DNA of 14,632 nucleotides. It comes from an uncultured Eubacteriales bacterium. Its GTDB lineage: Bacteria; Bacillota; Clostridia; Oscillospirales; Feifaniaceae. Below the pieces are notes generated by a model, which did no database searches, was not told the origin of the DNA, and saw nothing but the letters and a program-made list of their open reading frames with translations. The stretch lies in assembly GCA_902474785.1 (NCBI GenBank), contig CABRXB010000003.1, positions 1-14,632 on the forward strand, written 5' to 3'. The position numbers were made by a program, and so were the translations under genes. This document shows positions 8,270-14,632 of this stretch, piece after piece (positions within the stretch are counted from its first letter, which is position 1; each line of letters opens with the position of its first letter).

Positions 8270-9745
8270 TTATTCCTCTGCGGTTTTCTTAGAGGTTTTT
8301 TGGGCGGGCTTCTTCTCGGCGGCCGGCGCTTGCTCGTCCTCCGCCTTCTTCTTTTTGGCGGGTTTCTTCTCAGCGGTTTCGGCGGCCTCGCTCTCGTCCT
8401 CGCCCTCTTCTGTTTTCTTGGCTGCTTTTTTCGGCTTCTTGGCCGGTTTTTTCTCGGGCTCCTTGTCGAGAACCGTGGCGGAGTCTTTGACCAACTTGAC
8501 CGCCTTGCCAACGGCGATTTCACGGCCAAGCGAAGCCTTGTCAATCATGTCGACCAGCTTGGAAGCCTCGATCTTGACCTGATCGGCGATCTTTTCTAGT
8601 TCGGCGTTGAACTCCTCTTCGGTGATGTCGACATCCTCTTCTTTGACAATGGCCTCGAGCGCCAGAGAGGTCTTGACGTTGTTCTCGGCAGCCTCGACAA
8701 AATTCTTGCGGAATTCTTCCATCTCCACTTTGATCATGGCAAGATAGGTCTCCAGGTTGATGCCCTGCTGTTGCAGACGCTGACCGAAATCCTCCACCAT
8801 GCTGTCAACCTGACGGTCGATCATGACCTGCGGAACTTCAACTTCCATATTTTCGACGACCTGCGCGAGCAAAGCTTCTTCAAAAGCCCGCTCAGACTGG
8901 TTGACCTTGAATTCCTCCACGGCCTTTTTCATGCCCGCTCGCAGATCTTCCACGGTGTTGTAGGCGTCGGACACGTCTTTGGCGAACTCATCGTCGAGCT
9001 CGGGGCGCTCGTTTTTCTTGATGGCATGCAGCGAGATGGTAAACACCACGGCTTTTCCCGCCAGCTCATCCGCAGGATAATCCTCCGGGAAGGTGACGTC
9101 GATATCAAAGGTCTCGCCGGGGTTGTGGCCCATGATCTGATCCTCAAAGCCGGGGATAAACTGACCCGAGCCGATCACAAGCTGCTGCGCAGCGGCTGTG
9201 CCGCCGTCAAAGGGGACGCCGTCGAGCTTGCCGACATAGTCGATGATGACAATGTCCTCTTTTTCCACAGGGCGGGGCTCCACGTCGACCAAGCGGGAGT
9301 TGCGGTCGCGCAGCGCGTCGATCTCCTGCTCCACTTCCTCGTCTGTCACTTCCACGCTGGGCTTGTACGCGGACAGGCCGCGATAGGCCCCCAGCTTGAC
9401 GGCTGGCTTTTGGGTCAGGGTTGCGGTGAAGGTATAACCCTCCTCGTTGATTTCGAGGACGCTGATCTCAGGGTAATCGACGGGTTCAACGCCGGCGTCG
9501 GTGATGGCCTTCTCATAGGCGGCCGGATAGGTCTCGCCGATGGCATCGTCAAAGAGAATGCCGACCCCGTAGGTCTTGAGCACGAGATTTTTGGGAGCCT
9601 TGCCCTTGCGGAAACCTGGGACGCTGAGCTTGGGGGCATTTTTGCGATAGGAGGCGTCCAGCCCCTTCTGGAATTCCTCGCCCTCCACGCGAATTTCGAA
9701 GAAGACCTGAGAATTGGGGAGCTCCTTTTGGGTTAAAACCTTCAT
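8270..9745 (-). CDS. tig: Trigger factor (ribosome-associated chaperone and peptidyl-prolyl isomerase)
   Basis: Trigger factor sits at the ribosome exit tunnel, shields nascent chains and speeds proline isomerisation. The 491-residue product has the N-terminal ribosome-binding domain with the signature GFRKGKAP at 44-51. The FKBP-type isomerase domain is at about 163-245 ('DIVIIDYVGKLDGVPFDGGTA' region, with FIPGFEDQ at 196-203). A helical C-terminal chaperone domain spans about 246-425. The tail from about 428 to 491 is extra: a low-complexity Lys/Glu/Ala/Pro stretch with repeated EKKPA units (459-463, 477-481). This makes the protein longer than the common 430-450 residues. ATG 9745 has GGAGGT upstream at 11 bases. 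It heads the tig-clpP-clpX-lon cluster, behind an extended -10 promoter at 9836-9844. Confidence 0.96.
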   Translation of the reverse strand: MKVLTQKELPNSQVFFEIRVEGEEFQKGLDASYRKNAPKLSVPGFRKGKAPKNLVLKTYGVGILFDDAIGETYPAAYEKAITDAGVEPVDYPEISVLEINEEGYTFTATLTQKPAVKLGAYRGLSAYKPSVEVTDEEVEQEIDALRDRNSRLVDVEPRPVEKEDIVIIDYVGKLDGVPFDGGTAAAQQLVIGSGQFIPGFEDQIMGHNPGETFDIDVTFPEDYPADELAGKAVVFTISLHAIKKNERPELDDEFAKDVSDAYNTVEDLRAGMKKAVEEFKVNQSERAFEEALLAQVVENMEVEVPQVMIDRQVDSMVEDFGQRLQQQGINLETYLAMIKVEMEEFRKNFVEAAENNVKTSLALEAIVKEEDVDITEEEFNAELEKIADQVKIEASKLVDMIDKASLGREIAVGKAVKLVKDSATVLDKEPEKKPAKKPKKAAKKTEEGEDESEAAETAEKKPAKKKKAEDEQAPAAEKKPAQKTSKKTAEE

Positions 9746-9792
9746 GATATTTCTGTACCTCCGTTTTTATGTGAAAAAATAAGTTCGCCAAA

Positions 9793-9821
9793 AAGACAGG
9801 CTGCGTTTTTCCAGTCTGACG
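9793..9821 (-). promoter_or_regulatory. Imperfect hairpin followed by a T-run in the tig leader
   Basis: On the minus strand GTCAGACTG (9821-9813) can pair with CAGCCTGTC (9804-9796) at seven of nine positions, around an 8-base loop, and TTTTT follows directly. It lies just downstream of the predicted tig promoter. It could be an early terminator or attenuator, or a leftover end signal for the metallophosphoesterase gene. The two mismatches make it weak. Confidence 0.25.
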
Positions 9822-9835
9822 CGCCAGCAACAGAC

Positions 9836-9844
9836 ATTATATCA
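9836..9844 (-). promoter_or_regulatory. Predicted extended -10 promoter of tig
   Basis: The minus strand reads TGA followed by a perfect TATAAT (9841-9836), the extended -10 form. The -35 region at 17 bases is GTTTCC, a poor match, as extended -10 promoters allow. The promoter overlaps the end of the metallophosphoesterase gene (stop 9853-9855). The predicted start near 9829 gives a leader of about 84 bases before the tig ATG. Confidence 0.6.
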
Positions 9845-9852
9845 TAAATCTT

Positions 9853-10623
9853 CTAAAAGGAAACTGTTTTGTTCAATTTTTGTGGGCAAAATGATAAAAA
9901 ATCCGCGGATACCAGGGAAAACTCCACCCCCTGATGCCATCCGGTCAGAGCGGCGGCTGTTGCCGGGCCGTGAATGTGCCCGTAAAAACACCGTCTGACG
10001 CCGTATTGCTGGAAGAGTTCCAAAAAGCGTCCGCTTTTTTGCCCCGCTGTGACAGGCGGGTAGTGGAGCAGCGCAACGAGTTCCGCCCGCTCGTATCCCG
10101 GCAGTTTTTTTTGAAGTGAGACGCCTTTTTTGAGCGACAGTTCCAAGCGAATGGCCTCTCTGTTTGTAAGCTTTTCGTTTTGCGCCGCGCTCTCCTGCGC
10201 ATCCCACTGATACCCCTTTGCGCCGCAGACAATCATCCCCTCCACGGCGAAAGCGTTGTTGTGCAAAAAGTCGATGGAGGAGATGCCGTGTTGCAAGAGA
10301 AATTGCTGCATCTTGGAGACTGTGGTCCACCAGTAGTCGTGGTTGCCCTTGGAGAGAATTTTTTTGCCGGGCAGTTGCTCTAGAAAGAGAAAGTCCGCCA
10401 GCGTCTCCTCCAGGTCGATGCCCCATGAAAAATCACCCGGCAAAAAAACCGTGTCTCCCGGAGAGACCGTTTCCAGCCATTTTCGTTTTATTGTTTGCGT
10501 GTGGTTTTCCCATTCCGGGCCAAACACCTGCATGGGTTTGTCCACAGAGGCGCCCAGGTGCAGGTCTGCGATGATATGGACGATGGGGCTCAACTCCTTT
10601 TGCTTTTGAAATCCGCAGCGCAT
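9853..10623 (-). CDS. Calcineurin-like metallophosphoesterase family protein
   Basis: The protein carries every metal-binding motif of the calcineurin-like phosphoesterase fold. Counting from the ATG at 10623 (256 residues), these are Asp20-x-His22 (ADLHLG), Gly63-Asp64 (PGDFSWG), Gly93-Asn-His-Asp96 (GNHDYWW), His187 (LLHYPP) and Gly215-His-x-His218 (GHIHG). These residues bind two metal ions for phosphoester cleavage. The substrate is unknown. No signal peptide is seen, so it is probably cytoplasmic. The start is uncertain: the ATG at 10623 lacks a ribosome binding site, while AAAAGGAG at 10601-10594 abuts a TTG at 10593 and lies 9 bases before an ATC at 10584. Family members usually start close to the 'VHIIADLHL' stretch, so a start at 10593 or 10584 is more natural than 10623. 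It is divergent from the DUF1540 gene. Confidence 0.85.
   Translation of the reverse strand: MRCGFQKQKELSPIVHIIADLHLGASVDKPMQVFGPEWENHTQTIKRKWLETVSPGDTVFLPGDFSWGIDLEETLADFLFLEQLPGKKILSKGNHDYWWTTVSKMQQFLLQHGISSIDFLHNNAFAVEGMIVCGAKGYQWDAQESAAQNEKLTNREAIRLELSLKKGVSLQKKLPGYERAELVALLHYPPVTAGQKSGRFLELFQQYGVRRCFYGHIHGPATAAALTGWHQGVEFSLVSADFLSFCPQKLNKTVSF
10594..10601 (-). promoter_or_regulatory. Ribosome binding site of the metallophosphoesterase, start codon unclear
   Basis: The minus strand reads AAAAGGAG. The next in-frame codons are TTG (directly adjacent, too close), AGC, CCC, ATC (9 bases away) and GTC. No ATG or GTG lies at a usable distance. It fits an initiator-like ATC best, or a TTG with unusually short spacing. 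Confidence 0.5.
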
Positions 10624-10748
10624 TTTTAAAAAATCAAGCTGCAAGGCCGCGCTGCCAGATCCCGCGTGGAGCAGAAAACGGCATGTCAACAGGACGCTGC
10701 CAGGACTTGCGCCGGCATTTACTGGCTCGAATGCCTCAAATGGCATCG

Positions 10749-10767
10749 GGCACACTACCATTGTGCC
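10749..10767. repeat. Short inverted repeat in the divergent intergenic region
   Basis: GGCACA (10749-10754) and TGTGCC (10762-10767) are perfect 6-bp arms around 7 bases. The repeat lies in the 258-base gap (10624-10881) between the metallophosphoesterase and the divergent DUF1540 gene, where an operator shared by both promoters could sit. No good -35/-10 pair was found on either strand in this gap, so the role is open. Confidence 0.25.
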
Positions 10768-10881
10768 ACAGGCGCGGACGTTTTGCCAAAACGCATTTAT
10801 AAAAAGGCGCATTGGCATGGCTTCTGGCGCCACGCACTTTCTTTGTGACACGATTTTGACTTTTTGAAAGGATGGGTTGTC

Positions 10882-11064
10882 ATGAGCGAGTATACCAACA
10901 GAGGCGTCAACTGCAGGGTGGAGTCCTGCCGTTACCACTGTGGCGAGGATTGCTGCAACGCCCCCGTCATCGCGGTGCGCGGCTGCACTGCCAATTCCAC
11001 CGTCACCGCGTCTGCCAGAGATTCTGCCGACGCGAACTGCGCAACCTTTGAGCCTCTCCGCTAA
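10882..11064 (+). CDS. DUF1540 domain small cysteine-rich protein
   Basis: This is a 60-residue protein and the only plus-strand gene in the window. Seven cysteines lie at 11, 16, 20, 24, 25, 35 and 53. The pattern 'VNCRVESCRYHCGEDCCNAPVIAV' (residues 9-32) matches DUF1540, a small Firmicute domain thought from its spaced cysteines to bind a metal; no firm function is known. The closing 'NCATFEP' is also typical. It usually occurs once or twice per protein; here one copy fills the whole chain. ATG 10882 has AAAGGA 9 bases upstream and is preferred over an ATG 6 codons earlier (10864). It has no signal peptide or membrane segment. A 10-bp GC-rich hairpin follows 19 bases after the stop. Confidence 0.85.
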   Translation: MSEYTNRGVNCRVESCRYHCGEDCCNAPVIAVRGCTANSTVTASARDSADANCATFEPLR

Positions 11065-11083
11065 CGAGGGCTCATCGGATTGC

Positions 11084-11107
11084 GGGCGGGGGAACTCTCC
11101 CCCGCCC
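11084..11107 (+). terminator. GC-rich hairpin between the convergent DUF1540 and thrC genes
   Basis: GGGCGGGGGA (11084-11093) and TCCCCCGCCC (11098-11107) form a perfect 10-bp stem with a 4-base loop. On the plus strand the following bases (TACTTATAT) are T-rich but not a clean run. On the minus strand no T-run follows. The hairpin lies between two convergent genes, so it may serve both, with better fit to DUF1540. Confidence 0.6.
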
Positions 11108-11167
11108 TACTTATATGACTTGAACTTCCGCGCTCCAAAACGGCGCGTTACATCACATTTGACCACT

Positions 11168-12640
11168 TCAAAAAAGAGAGCGCACAAGATCCGCCATCTT
11201 CTCTTTGGGGTAGGTCTCATCAAAGCGGACCGGCAGCTCGCGCAGCTCGGAGAGCTGGACAGGCGGCTGCTCGTGCAGCAGCTTTGCAAGACGGGCCAGA
11301 TTTTCAAACTCATCGGCTTGCGGCCGTTCTCCAAGTCCCTGCAACACCGTGGATGAGAATTTGTAGGGCGATGCGGTGGAGGCCACCAGCGTGAGCGTGT
11401 GGTCGGCGCATTGCGACAGGGCGGAGAGCGCCACCGCCGTGTGTGGATCGACACAGTATCCCGTTTCAATCCAGATTCTTTTAATGCAGGAGATGGTGGC
11501 TTCATCGTCGGCACAGGCGGCAAAAAACTGCGCCTGCGCTGCTTTTTGTGCGGCTTGCGGGAGCTGATACCAGCCGTCTGCCGAGAGGTGGTTCATCAAA
11601 TTTGCACAGGCTGCATCGTCTTTTCCAAGGAGGTAGAAGAGCAGCCGCTCCAGATTGCTCGACACCAAAATGTCCATGGAAGGCGAGGTGGTCTTGTAAA
11701 AGGGACGCCTTGTGTCGTACACGCCGGTCTCAAAAAAGTCGGTCAAAATGTTGTTTTTGTTGGAGGCGCAGATCAGCTTTCTCACCGGGACGCCCATCTG
11801 CCCTGCAAGCCAGGCCGCTAAAATGTTGCCGAAGTTCCCGGTCGGCACCGCCACGTCAAAGGGGTCGCCAGGGCGCAGGTGTCCCTGTGCCACCATCTGC
11901 ACATAGGCGTAGAGATAGTAAACGATCTGCGGGATCAGGCGGCCGACATTGATGGAGTTGGCCGACGAGAGGAATACGCCGTGTCCCGCCGCCTCGTCGC
12001 GCAGCAACTGATCTGCAAACATGCGCTTGACGGCGGTTTGTGTGTCGTCAAAATTGCCGTCGATGGCAAAGACCGCCACGTTGCGGGCGCGATGCGTGGC
12101 CATTTGCAGGCGCTGCATCTCGCTGACGCCATAGGCAGGATAAAAGACGGCCACCTGCGTCCCCGGCACGTCGGTGAACCCCTCGAGCGCGGCCTTGCCC
12201 GTGTCGCCCGAGGTGGCGGTGAGGATGAGCGCCCGCCTGTCGTCGCCCATGGCCTCAAGCGAGAGGGAGAGCAGGTGCGGCAGCATCTGAAGCGCCATGT
12301 CCTTGAAGGCCAGCGTCGGCCCGTGCCACAGCTCGAGCACAACGGTGTCCCGGTTGAGAACGCGCAGACGCACCGGGCTCTCGGCGCCGAACTTCTCCGG
12401 CGCATAGGCCGCTTGGCAGGCCCTCTTGAGTTTTTGCTCCCCGATCTCCGGGAAAAATTCAAAGAGCACCTTTGACGCAAGCTCCACATAGGAGAGGTCG
12501 CCGAGCTGCTTTAATTGCTCTCCCGTATAGCGCGGCAGCTCACAGGGCAAAAAGAGTCCCCCGTCTTGCGCGATGCCCGATATCACAGCCTGGCAGCCGT
12601 TGACGCGGTTGTTTTGATCTCTCGTGCTGTAAAAGTCCAT
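11168..12640 (-). CDS. thrC: Threonine synthase
   Basis: This PLP enzyme turns O-phosphohomoserine into threonine and phosphate, the last step of threonine synthesis, in the cytoplasm. The 490-residue product is of the long (fungal/E. coli-like) class. The N-terminal 'YSTRDQ' and 'GGLFLP' are typical, the PLP-binding Lys113 lies in GPTLAFKD, and 'ATSGDTGKAALEGF' and 'VPTGNFGNILAAW' form the phosphate and cofactor loops. Length and motifs look complete. ATG 12640 has AGAGGAG 9 bases upstream, which overlaps the stop of the dipeptidase gene 14 bases before, so translation may be coupled. Other threonine genes (hom, thrB) are not in the window. There is no clear T-box or other leader in front, as expected for an internal operon gene. 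Confidence 0.96.
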   Translation of the reverse strand: MDFYSTRDQNNRVNGCQAVISGIAQDGGLFLPCELPRYTGEQLKQLGDLSYVELASKVLFEFFPEIGEQKLKRACQAAYAPEKFGAESPVRLRVLNRDTVVLELWHGPTLAFKDMALQMLPHLLSLSLEAMGDDRRALILTATSGDTGKAALEGFTDVPGTQVAVFYPAYGVSEMQRLQMATHRARNVAVFAIDGNFDDTQTAVKRMFADQLLRDEAAGHGVFLSSANSINVGRLIPQIVYYLYAYVQMVAQGHLRPGDPFDVAVPTGNFGNILAAWLAGQMGVPVRKLICASNKNNILTDFFETGVYDTRRPFYKTTSPSMDILVSSNLERLLFYLLGKDDAACANLMNHLSADGWYQLPQAAQKAAQAQFFAACADDEATISCIKRIWIETGYCVDPHTAVALSALSQCADHTLTLVASTASPYKFSSTVLQGLGERPQADEFENLARLAKLLHEQPPVQLSELRELPVRFDETYPKEKMADLVRSLF

Positions 12641-12654
12641 CCCTTTTCACTCCT

Positions 12655-13611
12655 CTACTTTGCAGGCAGCATCTTTTTGAGGTAGTCGCGGGCGTTGTTC
12701 CACATGATGTCCTCCACAAGGGCCTCGCTGTAGTTGCGGCGCAGCAGCTCCTCGGCCAGATTCCAGCTCTTGGCGCAGTTTTCAAGGCCGTGAATGAGCA
12801 TGTCGCCAAGTCCGTCGAGATCGCCGCCGATGCAGACGCACTTCTCCCCGCCCAGCGCGCAGAAATGGTCGATGTGCTCGGCCACCTGCGCCACGTTGAC
12901 CACCTCGGTGGCGGCGATGAAGGGGGGCGCAAAGCAGATGCCCGCCAGTCCGCCGCGCTTTACGATCTCCAGGAACATCTCGTCGCTCAGGTTGCGGCCA
13001 TGGCCGCACTTGACAAAGGAGTTGGAGTGCGACGCAATGAAGGGTTTTTTGGCGACTTCGGCCACATCCCAAAAACTTTTGAAGGAGAGGTGCGACACAT
13101 CGTAAATCATGCCGATGTCCTCGATGAGGCGTATCATTTCACGTCCGCGGTCGGTCAGACCGGTGTCCTCGCCCTGGCCGTTGTTGACGCCGTTTCCGCA
13201 GCCATATTGGCTGTTTTTAAAGTGGGTCAGCGAGATCATGCGCACGCCCAGATCCCAGGCGTCCTTCAAATCCTGCTCGTCGTTTTCAAACACGCAGGCG
13301 TTTTCAATGGAGAGCAGCACGCCGCAGCCGCCCTTTTCGTCGATGTCATTCACGTCGCCGGCCGTGCGGATGGGTCTGACCGGATGGGTGGAGAGCAGGT
13401 GATTCACGGCTTTGCGGTAGAGCAGAGCCTGCTGCGCGCGCTCCTCTTGCGTCTGCCCGGCGTCGTAGTACATGGCAAAGGTGCCGAGGTAGGCGTCGTA
13501 AGTAGACATCTTATCCAGTGTGACATTCCATGGGCCGCCGACAAACCCGGCGGGGTCCTGCGCGTAAAACATCAGGGTGTCGCAGTGTGTGTCAATGATG
13601 CGCTTTTTCAT
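12655..13611 (-). CDS. M19-family (renal-type) membrane dipeptidase homologue
   Basis: M19 enzymes are zinc-dependent hydrolases that cut dipeptides, including some with D-residues. The 318-residue product has the ligands in order: His9-x-Asp11 (DTHCDT), bridging Glu103 (SIENA), His174 (DVSHLS) and His195 (ASHSN). Arg206 and the GGDLDG loop with Asp264 shape the active site. There is no signal peptide, so despite the family name it is probably cytoplasmic, as is common in bacteria. An ATG at 13647 overlaps the upstream stop, but ATG 13611 has AAAGGAG 8 bases upstream and yields the normal start (MKKRIIDTHCDT). It lies 28 bases after the RNase HII-YraN gene and 14 before thrC, so it is an operon gene. 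The substrate cannot be told from sequence. Confidence 0.9.
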   Translation of the reverse strand: MKKRIIDTHCDTLMFYAQDPAGFVGGPWNVTLDKMSTYDAYLGTFAMYYDAGQTQEERAQQALLYRKAVNHLLSTHPVRPIRTAGDVNDIDEKGGCGVLLSIENACVFENDEQDLKDAWDLGVRMISLTHFKNSQYGCGNGVNNGQGEDTGLTDRGREMIRLIEDIGMIYDVSHLSFKSFWDVAEVAKKPFIASHSNSFVKCGHGRNLSDEMFLEIVKRGGLAGICFAPPFIAATEVVNVAQVAEHIDHFCALGGEKCVCIGGDLDGLGDMLIHGLENCAKSWNLAEELLRRNYSEALVEDIMWNNARDYLKKMLPAK

Positions 13612-13639
13612 GATCTCGTCTCCTTTGCTTCGTTCAAAA

Positions 13640-14632
13640 TTATACATAAGGAATGGGTTTTAGCGTGTTGATATCATAGGCGAAAGCATGCTTGATGTGT
13701 TTGATTTTGAGCACATGCGGTGCGCCGTCCTGCGTGGTCAGGTAGATTTCCACCACGTCAAAACGCGTGGGATGGCCTCTGTGCGCCGAATGATACTGCG
13801 CTGCAGCGCGGATGATGCGCTGCTGTTTGCGGGCATCCACCGCGTCGATGGGCCTGCCATACGAAGACCCCGTGCGGGCTTTGACCTCGACAAAGGCGAT
13901 CACGCCGTCCTTCTCCACAATGAGGTCGATCTCGCCGCAGGGCAGCCGGTAGTTGTGCTCAAGAAGCGCATAGCCCTGCTCGAGCAGGTAGGAGAGCGCC
14001 GCGCGCTCGCCAAATGCGCCGAGCTGCTGCTCTTTTGTGGGCGAATGGGGCGGACGGTTTTTCTTTGCTTGAAGCGTCTTCAAAAAAGATCGCCGGTGCA
14101 CAGGGCTGACGCCCAGTTCAAAAATGGCCTCATAGTGCGCCTTTGTGGGATATCCCTTGTGTTTTTCAAAGCCGTAGCCGGGATACGTCAGGGCGAGCTC
14201 TTTCATCGTGCGGTCTCTTGTCACCTTGGCCAGCACCGAGGCCGCCGCGATCGAGGCCGATTTGCCGTCCCCCTTGACCACCTTGCGCCCCGGCGTGAGC
14301 GAGGGCAGCTTTGGAAGCTGGTTGCCGTCCACCAGCACGACATCGGGCTTGAGGGGCAGCTTTGCAAGAGCGCGCGCCATGGCCAGCAGCGTGGCCTGCA
14401 AAATGTTGATCTCGTCGATCACATCGTGTTCCACAGCCTCGATGCGGTAACAGAGGGCCCGCTCGACGATCTCGCCAAAAAGACGTTCTCTCGTCTTTTC
14501 CGAGAGCTTTTTGGAATCGTCAAGACCGTCAAAACGGCAGTCCGGCGGCAGGATGACGGCCGCCGCCACCACAGGGCCGGCCAGCGGCCCTCTCCCCGCC
14601 TCGTCGACACCGCACAGCAGCGGGCCGAAATG
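13640..14632 (-). CDS. rnhB: RNase HII-YraN fusion protein (5' end outside window)
   Basis: The open frame runs to the right edge, so at least the first few codons are missing; 330 residues are visible. Residues 1 to about 185 are RNase HII, which nicks DNA at misplaced ribonucleotides and cuts RNA-DNA hybrids. Its catalytic acids are Asp10 and Glu11 (GVDEAGRG), Asp102 (LVDGNQ) and Asp140 (TRDRT); '[13 protein letters not shown]' and 'SPVHRRSF' close the domain. After a short basic, Pro-containing linker (about 186-203) comes YraN (UPF0102), from 'LGAFGERAA' (204-212) on. This has an endonuclease-like fold with Glu234, Asp236, Glu249 and Lys251 in 'GEIDLI...VEVKAR'. In most genomes rnhB and yraN are separate neighbours; here no stop lies between them. 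YraN's role is not established. It is the upstream gene of the M19-thrC operon. Confidence 0.9.
   Translation of the reverse strand, partial: HFGPLLCGVDEAGRGPLAGPVVAAAVILPPDCRFDGLDDSKKLSEKTRERLFGEIVERALCYRIEAVEHDVIDEINILQATLLAMARALAKLPLKPDVVLVDGNQLPKLPSLTPGRKVVKGDGKSASIAAASVLAKVTRDRTMKELALTYPGYGFEKHKGYPTKAHYEAIFELGVSPVHRRSFLKTLQAKKNRPPHSPTKEQQLGAFGERAALSYLLEQGYALLEHNYRLPCGEIDLIVEKDGVIAFVEVKARTGSSYGRPIDAVDARKQQRIIRAAAQYHSAHRGHPTRFDVVEIYLTTQDGAPHVLKIKHIKHAFAYDINTLKPIPYV

Noticed and set aside
6598..9736. Plus-strand frames of about 200-320 codons opposite clpX, clpP and tig
   Set aside because: They mirror well-conserved minus-strand genes, lack ribosome binding sites and resemble no protein family.
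9746..9852. Search for CIRCE (HrcA) or CtsR operators in front of tig and the clp genes
   Set aside because: Neither the TTAGCACTC-N9-GAGTGCTAA form nor GGTCAAANANNGTCAAA-type repeats were seen here or at 8117-8269.
10661..10689. TTGACA on the minus strand as a -35 box for the metallophosphoesterase
   Set aside because: The base positions 17-18 downstream are CGCGGG, with no -10-like hexamer.
10720..10768. tRNA-like stretch on the minus strand (a D-arm-like GGCACA-ATGGTAG-TGTGCC and a TTCGA loop)
   Set aside because: The spacing is too short, no 7-base anticodon loop with a 5-bp stem forms, and no acceptor stem pairs, so it is a chance likeness.
10624..10938. Open extension of the metallophosphoesterase frame by 105 codons upstream
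   Set aside because: The extra sequence does not look like the family, overlaps the start of the divergent DUF1540 gene, and lacks a ribosome binding site at its ATG codons.
12790..13671. Plus-strand frame of 293 codons opposite the M19 dipeptidase
   Set aside because: The minus-strand gene has complete family motifs and a good ribosome binding site; the plus frame has neither.

Overview
This window looks like ordinary chromosomal backbone from a low-to-mid GC Firmicute, most likely a Clostridia-type gut or anaerobe lineage. The reasons are: an ftsE-ftsX-murein hydrolase activator cluster; a tig-clpP-clpX-lon proteostasis cluster; a PucR/CdaR-type regulator; a DUF1540 cysteine-rich small protein; a linked RNase HII/YraN; and strong AGGAGG-type ribosome binding sites. 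All genes but one lie on the minus strand. The species cannot be fixed from the sequence alone.

Layout along the minus strand, in transcription order from high to low coordinates. (1) 14632-11168: an RNase HII-YraN fusion (its 5' end lies outside the window), an M19 dipeptidase and threonine synthase, separated by only 28 and 14 bases, so probably one operon. (2) 11064-10882 is the only plus-strand gene, a 60-residue DUF1540 protein, divergent from a metallophosphoesterase (10623-9853). (3) 9745-3728: trigger factor, ClpP, ClpX and Lon. Trigger factor meets nascent chains at the ribosome, ClpXP and Lon degrade proteins, and a 10-bp-stem terminator closes the cluster at 3711-3680. (4) 3489-2401: a PucR/CdaR-family regulator with its own promoter and terminator-like hairpin. 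(5) 2135-1: ftsE, ftsX and the start of a coiled-coil EnvC/PcsB-like protein, the module that couples cell division to peptidoglycan hydrolysis.

No mobile element, CRISPR array, tRNA or rRNA is visible. No wholly new gene system was recognised. The unusual points are within known genes and between them: Lon lacks about five residues exactly where the AAA+ sensor-1 motif should be; ftsX is broken by an apparent one-base loss that removes its last membrane segment; RNase HII and YraN are fused in one reading frame; the ftsE leader can fold into a long nested hairpin closed by a perfect 12-bp stem; the tig-clpP gap holds a 17-bp hairpin and twin AGTATACG repeats; and the metallophosphoesterase has a good ribosome binding site with no standard start codon behind it at a usable distance. 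The Lon and ftsX anomalies could be real or could be sequence errors; raw reads would tell.
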